The notes under the pieces: generated by a model
What the model was told of the DNA's origin: nothing
The model's database searches: none
The model's input: the letters and a program-made list of their open reading frames with translations, nothing else
Position numbers and translations under genes: made by a program
DNA from: Dichetophora obliterata
Taxonomy: Eukaryota > Arthropoda > Insecta > Diptera > Sciomyzidae
Direction: 5' to 3'
Assembly: GCA_963920525.1 (NCBI GenBank)
Contig: OY986439.1
Coordinates: forward strand, 46,226,982-46,290,981
DNA: 64,000 bases
Shown: one piece after another, positions 22,895 through 35,150 of the stretch
Position numbering within the stretch: position 1 is the stretch's first letter
How the letters are laid out: every line of letters begins with the position of its first letter

Positions 22895-23090
22895 TTCTGT
22901 GAAAATGGGCGTGGTCGGACCGGAAGTCCACCTCCCATACAAAGTCAAAGGTTTTTTATTATTTTTCCCATTGGTATGAAAGCGATTTTGCTGAATTTTC
23001 GGTTGAAGTGTTTTTTTATGGTACTCGTACAAATTTTAAAAAATGGGCATGGTCGAAACAGAACAACGCCCACCTCCCATACAAAGTAAT
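22895..23090. repeat. Helitron-like modules, about 140-bp period (set 1)
   Basis: AAAATGGGCGTGGTCGGAC and CCACCTCCCATACAAAGT at 22899-22944 are repeated as AAAATGGGCATGGTCGAAAC and CCACCTCCCATACAAAGT at 23039-23087. The same modules recur near 27450-28150 and 46376-46640, with relatives at 52540-53350. The GGGCGTGG-rich texture matches the non-coding part of the Helitron at 61659-62865. Confidence 0.55.
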
Positions 23091-23094
23091 GGAC

Positions 23095-23384
23095 AAAATA
23101 CTTGAAAATAGAATCAGCTTTGTTCATATATACGAACGCTGCTGCCACCTCTTTGTATATTATCAAACAATGTTCGTTTATTTCACAAATTTATATATTA
23201 TAGATTTTTACAAAGGAGCGTTTGTAGAATGTACAAAGTTACGAATTCAAAAAATTTTTTTCATGCTGCCAACACTACAAACGTTTGTACTATGTACAAA
23301 ACATTTGTACATTCTACGAATAGACTCCGTTTGTATTTCTACAAAGATTTTATTCGTAATTTTATCCTAAATATTTTTTGGGTG
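23095..23384. mobile_element. Decayed relative of the foldback element
   Basis: The right end TTTTTTGGGTG at 23373-23384 and the interior words ACAAACGTTTGTACTATGTA, TTTGTACATTCTACGAA and TTTGTATTTCTACAAAG match the foldback element at 21648-22469. The left end is lost against Helitron-like sequence. Confidence 0.55.
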
Positions 23385-23399
23385 CATGTGATAATGATC

Positions 23400-24100
23400 T
23401 TTGAATGAAAGCTTTAAAATCATATATTCTCTCAATTTCTAAGGATACGATTGACTATCTTCAAATTCCACCGATATTTTTAAACGATGATATGTTCCAA
23501 ATGGTTGTTAAGGTTAAGAACTGAAGATTGTATGTCAAGTCTAAGCTCTCCAGTATAGTCAGATATTAATAGTTGTTAAACACGTTTACTTGTAATTCCT
23601 CACAATTTGTTCCCAATGAAACCAAAAAAATAATTGTTGTTTAATTGATAGTCCCTCTTTTTATTTATTCTGAACTAGTTAAGAGTTATCTTGACTCACA
23701 ATCTAAGCATAAAAAATTTAATGATGTGACAAGATATGTGTTTGGATTGAGACGCTTTGAGCTCCTCGTTTCCGTAAGAGGCAAAGAAATTTAAGGATGC
23801 AGCATTATTTACTACTTAAACGCAAGGAATTGTTTATATTTGCGTAAAATAATATACCATAAAACACTAGTTTATTAAATAACACATCTATATTAAATAA
23901 CGTTTTAGTGTTTCTAATCAAACTGCCAACCCAATAATACAGCAAATCCATTTTCAACGTACCAGAAAAATAAAAATTGCGGAATGACCATATCTGATTT
24001 GAGGCAAATGCATGGAGAATCACTGACGGAAATAAAAAAACTCAATTTGAAAGAAAAAAGTTTGGCCTTTTTTTTGTCGAAGTTACACCCGCATAAAAAT
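23400..24100. other. Non-coding spacer
   Basis: No supported gene or element. Confidence 0.5.
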
Positions 24101-24119
24101 CGACAAAAATTTCGAAAAT

Positions 24120-24300
24120 CAATTTTTACGAAAATTCATGTCTTAAACACTTCTTAACTGAATTACCGTTGGAAAGGCAACTAAGCAGATCTTAATCTCA
24201 AAATAATTTTGGGAAGTTTTTGTGGTTGGGGGTTCCATCCCTTGTGGTAAGGTAATTGATTTCGAAGAAGGAGTTCGAAGAACACCATTTAATGTATTTA
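24120..24300 (+). repeat. Dispersed repeat, copy 2 (partner at 1262-1440)
   Basis: TTGGGGGTTCCATCCCTTGT at about 24225 and the upstream 'accgttggaaaggcaacta' stretch match the minus strand of 1262-1440. Confidence 0.5.
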
Positions 24301-24308
24301 ATAATTTC

Positions 24309-24905
24309 GACGTATTTCACTTAATTTTAATTTGAATCTCGTGGTGACATTTGTTCCACCACTTTACCGAACATTTTTGAACAAAATTTTTTTTTAAGAT
24401 CTATAGCTAAGAATAAAAAGTTAATCAATATATGCACTCAATTTCATGTTGATAACTCTTGAACCATTAGGATTTTTATTTTGGTTTCTTCAGCAAAGTT
24501 GTTCCTATTATTCTGGCAAACAACTTTGCTGAACAATTAAATATTCAAAAATCGCTTCCAGTGGGTCTTATCGAGTGAATCTTACAAAAAGTCTAGCTTA
24601 AAGTCAGCATAGTTTGCAACGAAAAATTAGATCAACATAGCGTATGAGTAACATTAATTGCTTTGGAGCGTTAAAAACGGCAAGTCATATGTGGCTTGTC
24701 AAAGGTGTAAAGACAATTTCAAGCGATTTTTTCATATATATTTTATATTCATATATAATTCTAAATGGTTCACGAGTTATCACTATAAAAATAAATGTAT
24801 ATTTTGACTAATTTTAAAAAAAATCTGCTTTTAAGTCTTCGGTAAAGTGGCAAAACGGATGTCACCACGAAATTTCCCCTATTAAAATTAAGTGATAAAC
24901 GTTAA
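24309..24905. mobile_element. Inverted-repeat (foldback-like) element
   Basis: The left arm words ACTTAATTTTAAT, TCTCGTGGTGACATTTGTTC, CCACTTTACCGAA and GATAACTCTTGAACCATT (24317-24470) recur in inverse orientation at the right (24740-24900: GATAACTCGTGAACCATT, CCACTTTACCGAA, TTTCGTGGTGACATCCGTTT, ACTTAATTTTAAT). The arms are at least 45 bp of good match and about 150 bp with gaps. No coding frame is seen. The outer ends are not sharply defined. Confidence 0.55.
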
Positions 24906-24952
24906 AATTTTTAAATTCCAAATTTTTGTGCCGCACAGTGTAATTATTCTTT

Positions 24953-25135
24953 TAAGAGTCAAACTTAAGACACTCATTTAATACCCTTTTAAGACGAAAG
25001 TAATGGACTCTTTAAAGACTCATAAGTAAGACTCTTTTAGAGCTCATACAAATTATTATTTGAAAAGTCTTTAGACTCATATTAAAGACTCTTTGAAGTC
25101 TCAGAAAAAAATACTCTTTTAAAACACAAGTTTTA
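24953..25135. repeat. Degenerate AGACTC/AAGACTCTTTTAA array
   Basis: The words GACTC, AAGACTC and CTTTTAAGA recur roughly every 20-30 bases, for example AAGACACTCATTTAATACCC, GACTCTTTAAAGACTCATAA and TAAAGACTCTTTGAAGTCTC. This is an irregular low-order repeat. Confidence 0.6.
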
Positions 25136-25442
25136 GGCTTTGATCTGATGTTAATAAAATCCCAGCAAACATTTTTTGAAGCTTAAAACATAGGTAATAA
25201 AATATTCAAATATATATGACAATTAAAAGCAGATCCAATATCTTTTATCTGCATTATATTTGTGTTCTTAAAAAATATTTTATTTTTTAAATAACTTTTT
25301 GTATAAAATTGTTCAAATATTTCTTAATAGCTGAAATAAATTATTTAATACCCTAAAATTCTCCATTGTAAATTTAAATTAATTTGAATTCATTTATAAT
25401 AAATAACTTTATTTAACTATTATGTTGTGGTTTCGTGGTGAA

Positions 25443-25469
25443 TAACAAAAGACTTAAGAACCAAACTTC
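25443..25469 (-). repeat. 27-bp dispersed motif, copy 3
   Basis: On the minus strand CTTAAGTCTTTTGTT is kept exactly. Four mismatches occur, at positions 1, 7, 9 and 27. Confidence 0.65.
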
Positions 25470-26478
25470 TTCAATAAAGAATTTATATTCAAAACTAATA
25501 TATATGATAATGCCATGTAAACCCATGTAAATGTTATTTTCAAATTACCTTTTAAATTCATTTTTGCTCAAATGTTTCCGAAAAGCTTCTTAAATAAATT
25601 GTTTAATACCATTAAAATAGCCATGAATACTATTTGCCTTTAACATTGACATATCCGGCATTGGAAGATTTTCGACATGATAATTTTTTTTTAATTTTTT
25701 CTAAAGCCATCGCACAAAAATTGATTGTTGTATTTATGTTCAATATTTTGATTAATTGCGGTTACATAGCTTAACACGTTCCAATGCGCATGCACAAAGA
25801 ATGGCAACATTAAGCGGATTTTTAATAGATCTTAAAAACTAATCTCTAAAGATTTCCGTTTCAATAAGCCACAATAAAAAAAAATTAACATGATGTAGCT
25901 ACAATTGGTAAGAATTGTTATACAAGATATCTTTAAAAGATCAACATATGATTAATTACCAGTAACAACATTGTGGATATGTTGAAAATAAAACCCAACA
26001 ACAACTTTGGCACTCCTCACAAATATTTTAGACCTACCGTGAAGGCGAGGGTGGGGAAGGCAAACTAATCCTAACAATGAAGCGTGCTTCAGCTTGGGCA
26101 TTATTTTGGTTATTAGTTGTTGGCCACAGCACCCACCAAAAGCAAAACAAAAATCAGAATGTTTGGGTTAAGATTTGAGTAAACTTATCGAATTTAAAGT
26201 TCGTTTTGCCTAAAACATATATTAACAACACATATTACCTTAGTGTGGTTGGTCTACAAAACTAAGGTCTTCATGCCTTAATTCTTGATCATGGCTTATG
26301 CAAAAAAAAAATATAATTTTTGTTCTAATCATAATGAATCAGGAAATAGTTAAAAAATGTTACAGAATAACAATGATATGCAGCATATTTGGCTTAAGCA
26401 CTTTTTAAATCATTATTACTATTTGTTCAGCATTCTTATCCAATTAAATTGTCAGCTCAAAAAACACTTCGCCGATGA

Positions 26479-26505
26479 AAACAAAAGACTTAAGTAACGA
26501 ACTTG
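26479..26505 (-). repeat. 27-bp dispersed motif, copy 4
   Basis: This is an exact match to the consensus on the minus strand. Confidence 0.8.
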
Positions 26506-27429
26506 GTTGATTAACTAAGCGCAACTACATGAATAAGCGTTTTTTAATTATTCGAAATTGATGCCATCTATAGAATTTAAACAATCATTAATTTATATAA
26601 AGAGCTTTTGTATTTTCTTTCATACACCCACGAAAAATCAGTTATTATAGATGAATTTTAATTATATAGGATAATGTGTGGGTTTTTATTAAGTGTCGAC
26701 AGTTTGTTTGAATATAATTTGATTAAGAGTCTCAAATTAAATTTTGACAACTTGTAATTTATTAATGCTTCACGTCATTAGTGATATTCTTTTTATTTGT
26801 TTTTTATTGGTGGGTTTACATTGCAGAGCCACAATATTTGAAAAATTTCTGATTATCAATGTCAATGTCCAAATGATGAGCACCGCAGTGCAGAGAACAT
26901 GAACATGGTAGAATTAAATATTTCTTACCCATTTTTGTTGAACTTTGTTAATTCTTTTTTCTCTTTCATAGCAATCAAACGGAACAAGCTGCTGGTCAAC
27001 TAAACACTGATGTCAAGCTATTAGAATTGTCAACAACAGTCGATATGTAATTTTTAATTGACTTAATAGCGATGACATTAAAAAATAATTTATTGGCTTC
27101 GCATCTGTTTTGACTAACACTAACAATAATCACGTTCAATTAGTGTTCAATGCTTAGTTTTGGCAAAAAATTATCATTGTTTTTGACATAATGCTTCATT
27201 GATGAGGATTTATATTTATGTAAAAAAGCAAACATTTTTGTGGCATTCATGTTTGATTTAAATATCAATTATAAGAAAATATTCAAATTTCAATAAATAT
27301 ATCTTACTACTTACTCTATATATATATCTTATAAAAATGGATCGCGATTTGTTCGGATGCTTAAAACTTGGAAACGAATGGACCAAGTTGGATACTTCCT
27401 TCTACGAGTTTGTTTTTAATTGCTACGCT

Positions 27430-28195
27430 AAGGTTAAGGAAAAAATAAAATGTTGCCACACCTCCCCTTTAACCGCCCACAAATCAATAAAAATACTATA
27501 TTTAAGACGGTTTTGGTCGTATTAAACCAAAATTTGGTTCGTATGATAACTGTCGGTAACTATACTAAAAATAGGCCCCACAATAGGTACGCCTATTTTC
27601 AAAAAAGATCAAATGACTTCGAAACTACCGGTCCGATTGAGCTCAAATTTTGGCAATGGATTTATTTCCAGTGCGAGATGGTTTCAGAAAAAAAATTGCC
27701 ACACCCTTTTTTACCGCCCACAATTATATAAAAAATTTGCGATATCAAATAGCTTTGGAGTTATAGGTCGCACAGCTTCGGTATTCGACCACAATTTACA
27801 CGTGCCGTTTCACTGATGACATTTTATAAGAGTTGGACAAGGGGAGTAGCATCTCCCATACAACACAAATTTGCGATATTGAATAGCTTTGGAGTTATAG
27901 GTTACACATCGTCAGAATTCAGTATTAGACCTAAATTTACAAATACAGTTTTGTTGATTTCATTTTATGAGCGTTGGACAAGGGACGTGGTCCGTCCCAT
28001 ACAACCCAAACTTGCGATATCGGATTGCTTTGGAGTTATATGTCGCACAGCTTCCGAATTCAGAATTCGACTTCAATTTACAAATACATTTATACTGATA
28101 CCATTTTTGGGGGTTTTTCAAGAGAGCGTTGCACCTCCTATATATCCCAAATTTTTGCTTTTAGTTAGAGTTATTTATGATTTTATGTTAAGTCA
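27430..28195. repeat. Helitron-like modules (set 2) with 134-141 bp tandem units
   Basis: The words TTGCGATAT, TAGCTTTGGAGTTATAGGT and CCCATACAA recur from 27734, 27868 and 28009, giving periods of 134 and 141. The left part (27450-27510 and 27695-27735) is the reverse complement of ATTGATTTGTGGGCGGTAAA and AGGGTGTGGCAA found at 52853 and 53243. The open frames here come from the repeat and carry no protein family signal. Confidence 0.6.
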
Positions 28196-28204
28196 GTAGT
28201 CATA

Positions 28205-28275
28205 GGATGATGTACTATCTGTAAGGGCTAAGCCCAGTAGATGTAAATGAATAGAATAAAATTTATAAAATAAAA
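28205..28275 (+). repeat. 3' tail of a retroposon (GGGCTAAGCCCAGTAGATG type)
   Basis: TACTATCTGTAAGGGCTAAG, CCCAGTAGATG and an AATAAAAT-rich tail end here. The same 3' end occurs on the minus strand at 51751-51812 and on the plus strand at 52038-52092. Confidence 0.6.
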
Positions 28276-28319
28276 TAATAATGATTAACATGGCAGTTAG
28301 GCACGTATACTGTGGTTAG

Positions 28320-28655
28320 CCATTAGCCTTCAAACCTAATCTTGCGATTCTTACAAATGCAGAAAAGCAGCAGCTCGGGTGAACAGTAGAGAGTTTTAAA
28401 GCAGCCATAAGTCTCCAAACCTAATCTTGCAATTCAAACAAAGGCAGAGGTACAGCAGCGCAGACGGAAAGCAGAGAGTTTTAAAGCAGTCATAAGCCTT
28501 CAAACCGAATCTTACGATTCTAACAAAGACAGAGGCTCAACAGAGCGAACGGGCAGCCGACCTAAGCCTTCAAACCGAATCTTGCAAATTAAACAAAGTG
28601 AGAGATGCTGCAGCGTGGACGAACAGCAGAGAGTTTAAAACAGCCATTGCCCAAA
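28320..28655 (+). repeat. Tandem repeat, four units of about 70-86 bp
   Basis: Units begin at about 28324, 28410, 28495 and 28565 with AGCCTTCAAACCTAATCTTG-like sequence. They continue with CAAAGGCAGAG- and GAGAGTTTTAAAGCAGCCAT-like words. The third unit lacks the GAGAGTTTTAAAGCAG part. Confidence 0.8.
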
Positions 28656-28659
28656 ACTC

Positions 28660-30460
28660 AATAGTGCGTTGATCGAACTTTGGTCTGCGTTGTAAAAACT
28701 TTACGGTACAAGTGTCAAAACGGGCGACCTCAAACTTTGCAAAACTTAATTGCAAACTTATTGCATTGAAAGATCTGACCTCTGCCATTTCGGTGATGCC
28801 AATAAAAGCAGCTATTCAAAAAATCCCACAAAACTACCCTTTATCCCAAATCATGCATTTTTTAATTTATGCGGATTTAATTTTAATAAATCAATGAAAA
28901 ATTAATAATTATTGTAATAAAATCCTTAAACGACCTACTTTAAAAAGTTAAGATATTATTTTAATGTACGTTTATTATAATAGGGGTCTTCTTGCAAAGT
29001 GGCAATATTATAATTTGAGCAATAAGTCCTTTTTATCAGGCAGGGTATAACAGTCTTTAAAGTTGATTGTGCATTTGCAGCATATATGTCAGCTGCAATA
29101 TATTATCATAAGCTGCATATGTTGTCAGTAAGTATTTAAATTTTCATTTCCAAAATGATTTCTGAAATTTTGTTACTCCTAAAGGTTTGCCAACTCGTTT
29201 GCTCACCTAAATCAAATAGCAAATATATATCGTTTGTGCAAAGGCTTCTCCATTCAAATTTAAAAAGCTGATAAACTTATACTTTTTATACTATTTATAA
29301 TAGTATTGCCCATTTGCTTGAATCCCCATAATATGTGAAATAATTATAGGTATTCACTATCCAGTGCACTTGGTTGTGCTATGGAGCACGAGCAAAATAT
29401 TCATGCTTTTGTGCACTTAACACGAGCAAAATATACACATAAGAGACACATTTCTGTTTTCCATAAATGCACAGCGTCGACTCTGGTGCATAAGCAGGTT
29501 TCGTGCATGTGCTTATTTGATACGTGAAAATGGAAAAAAAAACAAAAATATTTAAATGCACCAAGAAATAGATCATTGATGAAATTTATTTACTGCAGCC
29601 TGAGGTTTTTATGGTATGGTTGATATTTTTATGGTCTATTGGTAATTATCAGTTTATCAAGTTTTTCATATGTATTTGTTAGAAATGTGTTACATGATAT
29701 CTCGAGTGCAGCAATTTTCACAAAATTGTCCACTCTTTTTCTTGGCATATCTACCTTTAACCCACAAAATAACACTTTGTTTATGTTTGAATCAGTTGAT
29801 TTTTCTGCTGTGCCCCTTCTGGGGGTCCCCATACAAAAAACACAAAAAAATAGAGACAAAAATGTCTATTATAGTTCATATCAAAAAATTTATGACCCTT
29901 AGGCAGGGTTAAATGTATGATCTGGTCCTATTAATTAAACTCCGTCTGTCACTCTTCTGGGGGTCTTCATAGAAAAAATACACAAAAATAGAAAATATCA
30001 TTGTTCGTGTACACAAAAACGTGACGAATGAGACAGTTTTTGTCTCCAAGACTCGACATTTTTTTACTACACTCGAAAATTTTTACTCTCAATTAATTTT
30101 TCGGAATGTTCATATTTAGTTTATGGAATATTTTCTTTTCATTCGCGACACCTGATTCTGTCAAATAAGACATACTTCAATAAATTTCTCAATCAAAAGT
30201 TTGGTGTTCACGAAAACCTAACTGCACAACTACAAGTCCTTAACTGCACTGGCAAGTGCACTGAATCGTAAATATCCCTATATTGTTATATATGTATATA
30301 AGAGATGCAGTGAGTGAGCTTACTTTACAAAGTAAAAATCAATCTGTTATTTATAATATTATTTTATATCTATATTATATTATTTACAATATATATATAA
30401 ATTTTAAAAGGATATATAATTAAATTATATTAAAGTTTTTTCTAAATGACCTTGTTATTT
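28660..30460. other. Non-coding spacer
   Basis: A related pair of segments around CTTCTGGGGGTCCCCATA (29817) and CTTCTGGGGGTCTTCATA (29953) is spaced about 136 bp apart, close to the Helitron-like module period. Otherwise nothing is recognised. Confidence 0.45.
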
Positions 30461-30468
30461 ATTATGTT

Positions 30469-30563
30469 GATTTTATATGATTTAAATACAAATTCTAAAT
30501 GTTTGATAGTTTAAATCATACTTGATTTTAAATACAAATTCTAGTTGTTTGATAGTTTAAAAT
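30469..30563. repeat. Tandem duplication of about 50 bp
   Basis: TTAAATACAAATTCTAAATG, TTTGATAGTTTAAA at 30481 recurs at 30528 as TTAAATACAAATTCTAGTTG, TTTGATAGTTTAAA. Confidence 0.7.
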
Positions 30564-30624
30564 TGTTTAATGAGCTTAAGGTCAAAGTTAAAACAATTAA
30601 TTGTTTTAACGAATCTTTCCAAAG

Positions 30625-30652
30625 AAACAACAACAATAACAACAACAACGTT
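30625..30652. repeat. Short (AAC)n microsatellite
   Basis: Interrupted AAC repeats of about 28 bases. Confidence 0.7.
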
Positions 30653-30689
30653 TTTTCAATATGAAAAGGAAAAAATTACTAGCTGCTTT

Positions 30690-30890
30690 TATTGCAATTT
30701 CGACCATGCTAAAGGCTTCATCAGAAATCTTTGTGATACCCGTGCAAGCGCGCACTAGCGCACTGCACCACAGAGGCGATGAAATTTTTTTTTCTCTGCC
30801 TAGCAAAAGCAGAGGTTCAGCAGAGAAAGTCAGTCGTATGCAGGCTTAAAACCAAATTCGCAAAATTCTCACAAAGGTAGATACGTACTC
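30690..30890. repeat. Diverged relative of the 28320-28655 tandem unit
   Basis: AGGCTTAAAACCAAATTCGC, AAAATTCTCACAAAGG and GCAGAGGTTCAGCAGAG resemble the unit words AGCCTTCAAACCGAATCTTG, AATTAAACAAAG and GCAGAGGTACAGCAG. This is a single copy, and moderate evidence only. Confidence 0.4.
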
Positions 30891-30899
30891 AAAATTATT

Positions 30900-33800
30900 T
30901 GACCGTGTGCAATGAGTATCGTGACTCTGGTCAGTTGAGCTTTCCTACAAGAAATACTATAGTAACTGACTCAAATGTGGCTATTTCTTACTTGCCAGTG
31001 AGAACCAAATGTGAATTATAGGAAGCCACCGGTGATGGTTATACAAATAAATGCCTGGTCACTTTTTAGTTGTTGCTGGTCTCATTAGTCTCATACGTTT
31101 TGTGTGTTTTATTTGTCTCTGTTGTTGTTGCTTAATAGCTGCATATATTCTTAGCTTATATGAAACACGATTATTTAATATTAAATATGTTTACTTGATT
31201 TTAGATATTTGTATAGTTTAATGTTTTTATTTTAATATACTTTAAGTAAATACAAAATATATTAGAAAAATAGAATGTGGTTTTAAATAATAATATTTTA
31301 ATGTTAATATGTAAATAATAATTTGTAACGTCACGTTACAAAATATTTCCTTAATTTGCTTAATTTTTTTTCAAATAAAAGACTGGGTCTGTTCAAGTTT
31401 TGACTCATTCATTTTTTCAAATCAATTTAAGACTCTGATCCAGAAAACCAATATCAATAAAGTCAGTATCTTCGTCAGTATCGAAATTTAAAATAATCTT
31501 CTACTCAAAATAAAAAATCATATTTTTTAATTATATATTTATTTTTTTATTACTTTAAATATATTATATAAAATCATGTAATAAAATTATTTTACATATT
31601 ATAAAAAATAATACAAAATATAATATGATATCAAATAAATATTTAATTTAAATTTTGTGACACCCTATGTTGTATTAGAAGTAATGCAAAATATTGCAAA
31701 ACCCATAAAAATATATGCAAAAATATTAAAAAATAACATGATAGAGCTAATTGATTACCTTGGCACAATTGATCTTAGGAACTCAAGTTCGTTGCTGAAG
31801 TCTTTTGTTTATTTGCTTAAATGTGCATAAAATGTCACAATTTGAATCGCATAGAAGGCAAGTGTTTGCAACAAAATAGCCAATTAAGATTGATGTTGAA
31901 CATTTAAGGGAAATCAAATTGATTTAGTATGAATAAAATAATTTAATGGCAAAAAATAATATAATAACCAGGAAGTCGCACGCACACTTTATAATCACAA
32001 TTATTCCCACAACAAACGGAGCTGCAGAAACATTGTAAATATTGAAGAAAAAAAAAACATCAAACTTAAAGTAATGACAACAACTTAATCGCAACTGATC
32101 GATTTCTCCAAGGTTTGCTGCTGCTTCTGTCAACTCAGTTATTTTCTTTGCTGAACTAGTAAGCAAAGCAAAGAGAAGCAAACTGCTGCATCCTCTATGA
32201 GTAAATCAGGAAATACTTGGGTAACGCACTTAACAACAACATAATAACTAGTAGTATAAGAAATCAATAGCTAAAGAAAAATTTAAAAAAAACCAAGCTT
32301 AACAAGTGGAAAACTATTAAACAAAGTTACAACAGCTGCAAAGCAAAAACAGTAAGAAATATAAAATTAGCTGTTGTCAATAAGCTGATGATGTAGAAAG
32401 TTAGCAAATCTTACTTGTTGCAATGTTGCATCTTTTTGCTGCTTTGTTGTTAAGCGGATTATGTTATAGCAACTAGAAAAAACAAATTTAAAGAAATAAT
32501 ATAAAAATTATGGCACAATAGCTTAACCAAGTCATTATATTGCAACTGAACTTGATCAATTATTTTTGAATTACTTGCTGGAAATGAAAAACTTTCACTA
32601 TATTTCAAATCAAATAAAGTAATAAAGACTACAGATTGAGGAATTTAAATGATTATTAAAATTAGTATATCTCCGAAAGTTTATCTAAACTTCAAAATTT
32701 TGCATCAAAAAACGTTAAATTATTTCTTAACTCTTCATTTCGTCATATCACGAAGCGCATTAAAAAGTTTAAAAATACCACTAGGAACCAGCCGACCCAC
32801 ACATACTAGCACTTTTCAATAAAAAACAAAACATTTTAAAGCACTTATGTATTTATTGCACCCAACAACGCTTTTTGTATTGGTTAACATTAAAGCTTCT
32901 TGCCTAAACTGTCGTCTGCTTGCTTACAATTTCCCATACAGAGGAGCAACGAACTCTTCATTCATCCATTGCTTAAACCGATGAGGCAGCAGCAATAATT
33001 TTATAAGAAAATCTCACCCTATCACGTTTTTCCACGACTCATCAGCAAAAAAAAAACAACAAATACAAAATACAAATACCGACAAAAAATGTCAAACAGC
33101 TGATGAAATGGCACAGTGAGTAAGACAATACTACTACTTGGAATTGTGAACATAAATTTAGCAAAACAGCAACAACAAATAAACAAGAACAACAATAAAA
33201 AAATAAAGCTATGATGACATTTTACGTTTATTTAAGTATCTGTTAAATTTGAAGGCAAATTGATGTGCTTCTTTATTACTAAAGTGGTCTATTAAATATT
33301 GACTTTTGTCTAATATTTGACTAAATTCTTTTTATAGAAAAAAAAAATTTCAAAAATTAAACGAATTAAGATTAATATGGTTTTAAGATGCTTTTTATGG
33401 CTATGAAATTTGCAACACTTATTGATAAATTGTTGGTATTTATTTGCTTGTACAGTTTTTTCTCTATCCTTTAACGCTCTGTTCAAGTCAATTTCGTTGT
33501 TTGGCTAAAAATGTTGTATATCTTTAAAGATCATGTGAGCTTAATGTTTTACTTTAATTGGTTTGTTAAAAAAAAAACTAAGTTGACTTTTAATTGATTC
33601 ATTTATAGCGGCAAACTTTGTGAAAATAACCATGTTGCTAAAATGTACATTTTTGGACTTGAGAGAGTCCAATTCACGTTTACAGACAAAAATTTAATTT
33701 ATCATTGTTTAATTTAATTTAACAATTTTTAATTTTCTCTAAATTTCGAAAATTCGATTAACGAATTCTAATGGCTTAAATACAAATATATTATGCGTGT

Positions 33801-34110
33801 ATCGGTGTTTTGAGTTTACTCAGTTTTTACTCAGTTTTTGAAATTACTCAGTTCACGTCTGAGTTATTTAAACGTAGGTTTTAATTTCACGACATTAATT
33901 GGCGATTTTGTAAAAAGATCAATTCTGTCTAAAATAGAGCATTTTTCCAAAATATGTATGTTTTCACTAATTTTCACGCTATTTCAGCGTGTTGTCGCTC
34001 AGAGAGTCCTAAAAACGCTTCAGCAGCGATATTTTATTGGAGTGGGTGTTACGCTTGACCCAAAATAAGAACCTTTGGTTTAGCGTCATATGATTTCGAA
34101 GAGTTTATTC
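30900..34110. other. Host-like non-coding sequence with motif copy 5
   Basis: No transposon or gene is recognised. A short ACTCAGTTTTT repeat sits at 33815-33855. The 27-bp motif is at 31784. Confidence 0.4.
31784..31810 (+). repeat. 27-bp dispersed motif, copy 5
   Basis: One mismatch to the consensus, at position 14. Confidence 0.75.
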
Positions 34111-34442
34111 GAACAAGTGTCAAATTATATAAAACATAAACAGTATATTTGTCACAGCTTAATTACTCAAGACTACTAAAGATGGAAAGAGTAGCGCCTT
34201 CCGAAACAAGTCTGACTAGTCTGCTGTGTGATTGACTCTATACCTGTGTTGCCATAACACGGGATTTAACCCACATTTCGGGTTTTTTAAACCTCAATAG
34301 GGCTTGCGGGATTTTAAGCCTAAAAACGGGATTTTCACTCAAAGTCGGTTTTCTTACTTGTTTCTATTATCAAAAATGTTTTATGCAACCCTGTTTAAAA
34401 TTTAACAGGAAAGTGTCATTGTGAATTATTTAAAGAGAAAAG

Positions 34443-34845
34443 GCCCGTTCATATTGATCAAATCGCTCATATAATGATTTGACAAACGATTTGACCAACA
34501 GAAATTTATATGGATTTGATGGCGATTTGACCAATGTGAACACTCGTCAAATTCTGTAGAACGATTTTGTTAGTAGAAAAAAGTTTTTAACCTGAAAACA
34601 TCGTGGCACAGGGATTTCATCACGTGTGACGAGAATTGTTTGATGATATCGTTTCAATGATACTTGAACACCGCGTAACCTTTAATCTTATGTATCGTCG
34701 CAAACAACTGTCAAATGATATCGCGATGTGCTTACTTCAGCGTTCAATAAAAATTAAATTTGACGAAAAATTTGATGAGTGTGAACACTTTTGTGGACAA
34801 CCGATTTGAAAAATGATTTGACGAAAATTTGAAATGTGAACAGGC
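34443..34845. mobile_element. Possible small inverted-repeat element nested in the hAT-like element
   Basis: The left end GCCCGTTCATATT is matched at the right by AATGTGAACAGGC (reverse complement GCCTGTTCACATT). AATCG/CGATTTGAC words occur throughout. No clean target duplication is seen. Confidence 0.4.
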
Positions 34846-35020
34846 TAAAAGAAAAATGAGCTAAAAAAATTTGAAAAATAACACTGTTCCTTTAGGGCAA
34901 CGATTTATGCAAACGGAACCAATAGCGATAGTTGCGCACCGCCAAAAAGCTTGGAACTGAGCAGAATTTTTCCTAGAAAAATGTCTCCAAATTCCTGAGT
35001 ATAAAGACTGACTGGTTTCA

Positions 35021-35150
35021 GTGACAGGCGTGAGACATACGGCCATGTGGAAGGCTTGTGACTGCACTTTCACGTACGGATTGAGTGAAGTGCAGCATCA
35101 TCATAAAACTGAGAAACATACTAAAAATCTTAGAGTTTTTCGCACAACAC
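35021..35150 (+). pseudogene. Relic of a zinc-finger segment (hAT/ZBED-like)
   Basis: One frame gives WKACDCTFTYGLSEVQHHHK followed by TEKHTKN. The layout of cysteine, phenylalanine, a SEVQ-H segment and K-TEKH resembles the BED-like finger in proteins related to hAT transposases. Parts of the motif are lost, and stops lie just upstream and downstream. Its position inside a hAT-type element supports the reading. No catalytic domain remains. Confidence 0.4.

Larger units (their letters stand above)
25140..27330. other. Host-like non-coding sequence holding motif copies 3 and 4
   Basis: No transposon signature. It contains the 27-bp motif at 25443 and 26479. Mixed-composition segments such as 26815-26910 could be conserved non-coding DNA, but this cannot be judged without comparison. 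Confidence 0.4.

Noticed and set aside
27816..28199. 127-codon frame
   Set aside because: It follows the 134-141 bp tandem module period and has no protein motif.
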